From: Ochotona curzoniae
Lineage: Eukaryota; Chordata; Mammalia; Lagomorpha; Ochotonidae
DNA: 64,000 bases
Assembly: GCF_017591425.1 (NCBI RefSeq)
Contig: NW_024466004.1
Coordinates: 36,396,501-36,460,500 of the forward strand
Reading direction: 5' to 3'
Shown: positions 58,781 through 64,000 of the stretch, piece after piece
How positions within the stretch are numbered: position 1 is the first letter of the stretch
Layout: the number at the start of each line of letters is the position of its first letter
Program-made: the position numbers and the translations under genes
The notes under the pieces: model-generated
Told to the model about the DNA's origin: nothing
The model's database searches: none
Seen by the model: the letters and a program-made list of their open reading frames with translations, nothing else

Positions 58781-59032
58781 TATCGGGGGTCCTCCCGTCC
58801 CGCGGAAGAAATCACCCGACACTTGAGAGAGTCTCCAAGGCGCTTTTATTCTGATCTTCCGTTCCGTCCGTTAACTCCGTTGTGACCGTTATGACCGTTA
58901 CGCTCCAGCCCCTCCCCCGCCAAGCCCCCCGCTTAACTGTCAAACTTGACCAATCAACTTAAAGATAACCAAGGCACACCAATCAGGGCAAAGGGCCAAT
59001 CACAGGGCAGGAAATGGTCAGTGCCCCCAACA
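58781..59032 (-). mobile_element. Solo LTR, class II (betaretrovirus-like) suspected
   Basis: A compact 252-bp CpG-rich block in AT-rich surroundings. In sense direction it starts TGTTGGGGGC (59,032) and ends CCCCCGATA (58,781), imperfect inverted ends consistent with TG...CA where the last C has become T. It is flanked by a 6-bp duplication aaggta (58775-58780) / aaggtg (59033-59038) with one change. U3 carries three CCAATCA motifs (58950, 58979, 58996, + strand), a CCCCTCCCCC box (58909-58918) and a 9-bp tandem (58859-58903); the AATAAA signal is at 58845-58850 (antisense). Six-base duplications are usual for class II endogenous retroviruses. No gag, pol or env lies nearby, as expected after LTR-LTR recombination. 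Confidence 0.8.
58859..58903 (-). promoter_or_regulatory. Five 9-bp repeats with MYB-like motifs in the LTR
   Basis: CCGTT recurs at 58859, 58868, 58877, 58886 and 58895, an exact 9-base period. Four of the five read CCGTTA or CCGTTG, the reverse of YAACGG, which fits the known MYB-family recognition sequence YAACKG. The array lies in U3 between the CCAAT boxes and the AATAAA signal, where transcription-factor sites of LTR promoters usually are. Binding is inferred, not shown. Confidence 0.6.
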
Positions 59033-59038
59033 AAGGTG

Positions 59039-59479
59039 TAAATGTAAATAAAAGGAGAGAAAGGGCAAAAATATCAAATTATACTGGCATGTCATGGAGA
59101 CATTTTGATCTGCAGATAGAAAATATAATATTTTATCTCCTTGTGTAAGTATAATCCCAGAATAGAACTGGTGAATAGAATTATCTGTGATGATATTTTT
59201 CTCCATATTTTTGGTTCATTACTATAGTCATTGATTACATGACTACATAATTTAAGTAATTCAAACTTAAATATCCACACCATATCCATATCCATACCAG
59301 GGCTACCATATGGTCCTATGGGGAAAGATTTCATATTGATTCACCCAAAAAGGTATAGTATCAGAGATGAAATAAACTAAAGATATTAGAATTTATAAGA
59401 ATCATCTCAAACTATATTGAACTTATAAGCAGGACCTAATTCCAAAGGTTTCAAGATCATGTTTTTAGAAAAATGTTTT
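59039..59479. other. Unassigned sequence
   Basis: No repeat or gene recognised between the LTR and the L1 relic. Confidence 0.4.
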
Positions 59480-60362
59480 TCAACCCAACTTTGACTTTGT
59501 TTTCTCTAGATCAGAGAAATATGTACTTAATATTTCAATGGAGATCCCTTTGAATCTGGAAATTCCTTGAGATAGTATGGACATTTTGATGATATTAATT
59601 CAGCCAGTTCATGAACATGAAAGGGTTTTCCAATTTTTAGTGTCTTCTATCTCTTTCCTTAATGCTTTGTAATTTCAATTCTATAAATTTTTCATATCCT
59701 TAGTTAACTTTATCTCAAGGTTTTTAAATTTTTTTAGCTATTGTGACTGGAACTGATTTTATAAGTTCTTTCTTAGACATGGCACTGTTTGTGTATATAA
59801 ATGCTATTGATTTTTGAGTGCTGGTTGCAATTTGCCAAACTCTCATGTAAATTCCGATAGTCTCAGTGAAGTCTTTTGGGTCCCTTATAGATGGAAAAAT
59901 GTCCTCTGCTAATAGGCATAACATGACTTCCTCCTTTCCAATTTGTATCCATTTATTGCCTAGAGGCTCTAGATAAAACTCCCAAAACTATACTGAATTG
60001 TAATGGTGACAGTGGGTATCTTTTCAGGTTCCGGATATTAGTGGAAATGCTTCCCACTTTTCTACATTTAGTATCATGCTAAGCTGCAAGTCTGTCATGT
60101 ATGGTCCTTGTATTGCGTTATGTTCCTTCCATACCCGACTTGCTTATTTGTTTTTTATCATAAAAAGGTGTTGTATGTGTTCAAGTGCTTTCTTTGAATC
60201 TGTTGAAAATAATAATATGCCTTTTATTCTTCACTTTATTAATGTGATGTATCACTTTTACTGATTTGTGGATGTTGAACCATGCCTGCATCCCAGAGAT
60301 AAATTCCACTTAATTTGAGTTGATGCGTTTTTTTATGTGTTGTTGGGTTTGATTAGTTAGTA
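59480..60362 (-). pseudogene. L1 ORF2 reverse-transcriptase relic, antisense
   Basis: The reverse strand reads as the palm and thumb part of L1 ORF2. At 59,924-59,724 the frame has the segment equivalent to the catalytic box, but reads LAED near 59,901-59,909 in place of the FADD/YADD active-site motif. It continues into 'RDPKDFTETI' and 'STQKSIAFIYTN', which correspond to conserved L1 segments. Stops and frame shifts occur throughout. A CSINE splits it at 60,363. Confidence 0.85.
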
Positions 60363-60693
60363 TTTTTTTTTAAGATTTATATTTATTTTTATTGGAAAGG
60401 CAGATATACAGAGAGGAGGAGAGGAGACAGAGAGGAAGATCTTCCATCCAATGATTCACTCCCCAGGTGGCTGCAACAGCTGGTGCTGAGCCAATCTGAA
60501 GCCAGGAGCCTCTTCTGGGTCTCCCACGCGGGTGCAGGATCCCAAGGCTTTGGGCATCCTTAACTGCTTTCCCAAGCCCACATGCAGGGAGCTGGATGGG
60601 AAGTAGAGCTGCTGGGATTAGAACCGGCACCCATAAGGGATTCCAGTGCTTTCAAGGCGAGGACTTTAACCACTATGCTATCACGCTGGGCCC
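60363..60693 (-). mobile_element. CSINE, antisense, inserted in L1
   Basis: Complete CSINE ending 'cacgctgggccc'. L1 sequence stops at its left edge and resumes after about 60,715, so it inserted into the older L1. Target duplication is blurred by the T runs on both sides. Confidence 0.9.
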
Positions 60694-60714
60694 AGTGTGT
60701 TGTTTTTTTTTTTT

Positions 60715-60752
60715 TTTTAAATGCATCTGTATTCATCAGAGACCTTGGTCCA
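60715..60752 (-). repeat. Continuation of the split L1 relic
   Basis: 'gcatctgtattcatcagaga' continues the L1 ORF2 antisense order that stops at 60,362. Confidence 0.65.
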
Positions 60753-60784
60753 TCACTTTCTAACACCCTACCTGTGTTTATGTT

Positions 60785-60990
60785 GATCTTCTTCCTTGTT
60801 ATGATCTGCTCTTTTACCTGTCTGAATTCTAACCACTTTTCAAGCCCAGCCTCAGTTCTACCTTTTCTATTAGAGCAATGACAGTGTCTGTTGTGTTTCC
60901 CAGTATAAGTATGTATATCCAATAGCATCAAGTATAATGTCTGGTACATAAGAAACACTTTGTAAATATAAGTCTTTGTTACTCAGCATC
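60785..60990 (+). repeat. L2 3' end fragment
   Basis: 'agcaatgacagtgtctgttg', 'tataatgtctggtacataag' and 'aacactttgtaaatat' match the 3' end of L2. Confidence 0.55.
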
Positions 60991-63394
60991 ACAGATTTCA
61001 GAACTGTTGGTTCTGCGATAGTTTATGATTCCATGTTGTATCAGTTCCGAATGCATTTGTTACCCCATTTCATGGCAGACCCAATAATGGAAGATTAAAC
61101 CCTAGGGATATTTATTGTGTCTTCCTGAGTTCTCATAAACAGCTCAAAATGTCTTTTCACCCTCTGGTTTCAACATAACTAACCTGCTGGATTTCCCTCT
61201 TTGTGCTTTTTACCTTGCCATCATGAGACACCTGATGTAGCTGCATGCATTACATTTTCACATAAATGTTTTAGAGTAGAAGGGATATCAGTGGCAAGCG
61301 TGTCATCCATTACAAGAGGGGATAAGGAAAAGAATGTCTAGGAAAGGAGAATAGGATTGTTATGATGCTTAGATAAAAGGTCATATTTTTAACAAAATTG
61401 GCGTCTTCTTGGGGAAAAATAAAGAAATGGCTCTTGAGTAGGCATCTTGGATAGTTCCTGCCCTTCTGTTTCATTTTTATTCTTGATTGCAGATTCCTTA
61501 AATGGAGAAATAACATCTTTACCTCCTCAGAGTGTATATTAGCCTCAAGAGTAGCAAGCACTTCACACTACTTGTTTCATAGTTGAATATTTAACCAATG
61601 TTTGGGAAATTCTCTTATTTTAAGGTCCATTTCAGAGTCACAAAGAACTATCAATTTTGAAAATAAAGAAAGCTCAACAGCAGATAAAACTAACATGCTT
61701 TATAGGGATTCCAACAGAAGCTTAGAGCCAGTGTGTTTTATTGCTATCTGCTTGACATAAACATGTACTCTGCTAAACTCAGAATCCTTTAATTATCTTT
61801 TCAGGGGCCTTGATGAGAGTGTAGATCCTAAAGCTACCAACCCAAGGAACCTCCTGACAGCCCATGCTTCTTTAAAACAGGAGTTAACTACAAATAATTC
61901 TTCCCCAACACACATGATAGTACTTAATGTGAACATGAGTAATTAAGATCTTCATTAGGGTAAAATTTTGTGGCTGTATCATATGGTCTGAGCCACTCTC
62001 AGGCCACCTATCCATCTGGCTACGTTGATTTTGCCATTTGCCAGCATGTGGGCTTGTGTGTGTAGTGAGGGGACGTGGGGGGCAGCAGAGGATTGGCAGG
62101 TGTTTAGAGTAACACGTTACCACATGCCAAAAGGGGACGGCTACTGCTTGTCACACGGGTTTCAGCACTGATATATTCCCTGCTTGGTGTATCCAGAGAG
62201 CATCACAGTCTGGAAGATTCATGTTTTATCATGAATTGGTGAAAAGTAGCCTAGCAGTTACTCAGCTGTAAAAATAAATTCTACAGATACAGAAAATAAT
62301 GACAATTCTAGCTAAAAGGTGCCATGAGGCAGATATATGGAAAACTATATGCTAGTCTCAGTCTATCTAGGTATTCCTAAATTATGCACATGTGGATTAA
62401 TTTGCACACATTGCTAACACATGAGGGTGGAAAGTGCAAAGTTTCAAAATTCATCCAGGGAATTTGGTTACATAATGTATTTGTACTGATAGTTTACATC
62501 CAATTTTTACTTTTCTTTTAGCTGCTCTGAAGACACATTAGAATACTGATCCAACTCATACAATAATAGAATCAAAGAAACAGTCAACTTAGATTTTCTG
62601 TTTACAAGAATGCCCTGTAAGAAGTCACTGAGGAAAAATATGTGACCTAGCAGATTACTGTAAGTCAGGATCAGTCATTCCATATATTTGTAAATGTTGA
62701 AATAGGATATAGCTACTCTATACAAGCTAGCCAACACTTTCAGTGAATGTTACTTAGCAACAAATAAGGGTTATACAACATATAAGATTTCCTTTTATTA
62801 ATCAGGTCAATACACCGTTTGCTTCAGCTTTGCTCTCTAGAAAGGAAAAATATAATCCCAAATAGGATTGACTACCTGATATACTCTCCTTGGAGGACTA
62901 CAACAATCCTGCCTGAACGCTAGCAGTTATAACTGCTACGCTGAGTTGGGAAGAGTGAGGTTCAGAGGATCTGAAGAGAAAATCCAAAGAGCACCACAAC
63001 TCTCGGTTTGATATTTGCTATTGTTTGCCCTGACTTGTGATGCTTACTACGAAGAGTGACAGAGGACATCAGGACAGTCAGCACAGTGGAGGCCCTGGAG
63101 AGGCTGGAACCTCACTCAGTTAGGGTTGGTAACTTGGATTAGCAGCTTGTGAAAGGTGTTAACCCTGCCGCAGTATCTGTTTCCTGTTTACATAAAGAAT
63201 GGATAATCACAGTAACTATTCCATATGTTTGTAGGAAAGTTGAATAAGAAAGTCATATAAAGTACTTAATCCATTGTTAATTCTATAAATGTTAATCATT
63301 ATTGTTGTTTCAGTTATGGTTGCTATAGGGGAGAGACATATAAGGGAATATTTCTGCAAATTTTCAATGAAGTTACTTTATATATCTGAATAGG
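60991..63394. other. Unassigned AT-rich sequence, 2.4 kb
   Basis: No gene or named repeat seen. Frames at 61,310 and 61,884 (-) lack any context. Confidence 0.4.
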
Positions 63395-63655
63395 TGGCAG
63401 GAGGGAAGGGAAGAGAAGGAAAGGGGGAGAGGAGAGAAGTCTCCCATCTACTGTTTTACTCACCAAATCCCAAATGTTGATTAGAGCAGGGACTGAGCTA
63501 GGCCAACTGGGAGCCAGGACTTGAGGCTTACCTCCTGCCTCTCAGTGTGAGCATTACAAGTAGAACCAGGACCTGAACTCTGATATGAAATATGAGCATC
63601 TCAAGTAGTATATTGATATATTACTTCATACTTGTTAGGCCAAATGTCCACCCTG
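63395..63655 (-). repeat. Old CSINE-like relic, antisense
   Basis: Purine-rich GGGAAGGGAAGAG-like part (63,403-63,440), 'gagccaggacttgaggctta', 'gaaccaggacctgaactctg', and a head-side 'ttaggccaaatgtccaccct'. Diverged. Confidence 0.6.
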
Positions 63656-64000
63656 GGAAGTAGATTTTTAAAGCCTATTCCAGATACATCCTATCCAATA
63701 ATTTCTTCATTCAATGTAAGTGTATAATTGAATGGCCACTACACAGGGATAGACCTAACTATTTGGGTCACAACACAAGGTCTTAGTAAAATGCTCAGAG
63801 ATGAAAAGTCCCCTCTAATGTTGACGTTCCTTTCAGTTGCCTTCCTCCAACGAACTGTTCCCTTCCATTGTCCTAGCAGTCCAGAGCTACTCACTGAAGT
63901 TCATTTAAACAAATAAAATTCTTTTGTGCACATTATTTTCTCATCTGCTGTTTTGATGATGGTCTTAATTCATGCTAAGATGTTAAACACTAGACTTTAC
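63656..64000. other. Unassigned sequence at the window end
   Basis: Nothing recognised to the end of the window. Confidence 0.4.

Overview
The window reads as ordinary intergenic or intronic nuclear DNA of a lagomorph. The main evidence is about 30 copies of a tRNA-derived SINE of the lagomorph CSINE (C-repeat) type: a GGCCCGGYGCGGTGGCGCAG-like head with Pol III A and B boxes, a CT-rich 3' part and an AATAAA-rich tail. The head of the youngest copies differs from the rabbit form I know, and I think a pika (Ochotona) more likely than a rabbit; this is recognition from memory, not a database match. No complete protein-coding gene, rRNA, tRNA gene or CRISPR array can be supported. Nearly all open frames are chance frames inside repeats.

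Layout. 0-9 kb: CSINEs, an old antisense L1 piece carrying a (GT)28 microsatellite, an L1 3' end, an L2 piece and an LTR-like relic. 9.6-21.5 kb: three of the four copies of an unusual long dispersed repeat ('family X': a 5' array of degenerate 55-80 bp GC-rich units, a unique 3' part of about 0.8 kb and an A-rich tail), with a nested L1/CSINE/CSINE block between copies A and C. 21.5-35.5 kb: MIR, L2 and L1 relics, five CSINEs and two MaLR-type LTRs. 35.5-36.4 kb: the only CpG-rich segment, containing a candidate splice-flanked exon of 90 bases with a 23-codon coding part. 36.4-47 kb: CSINEs, some in inverted pairs, and a small DNA-transposon-like element. 47.0-49 kb: an antisense L1 with a recognisable ORF1 but almost no ORF2. 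49.7-58.7 kb: more SINE, MIR and L2 pieces and the fourth family X copy. 58.8-59.0 kb: a CpG-rich solo LTR with a 6-bp target-site duplication and a striking five-unit 9-bp array of MYB-like motifs. 59.5-60.75 kb: an antisense L1 reverse-transcriptase relic split by a CSINE. The remainder is featureless AT-rich DNA.

There are no genes working together here. The biology is the history of retroelements: several waves of CSINE, old and younger L1, family X copies (A and B are 98.6% identical without an indel over 660 bp), and one retroviral LTR reduced by recombination. The points most worth following up are family X, the A/B identity cliff, the MYB-array solo LTR, the half-L1 and the candidate exon.
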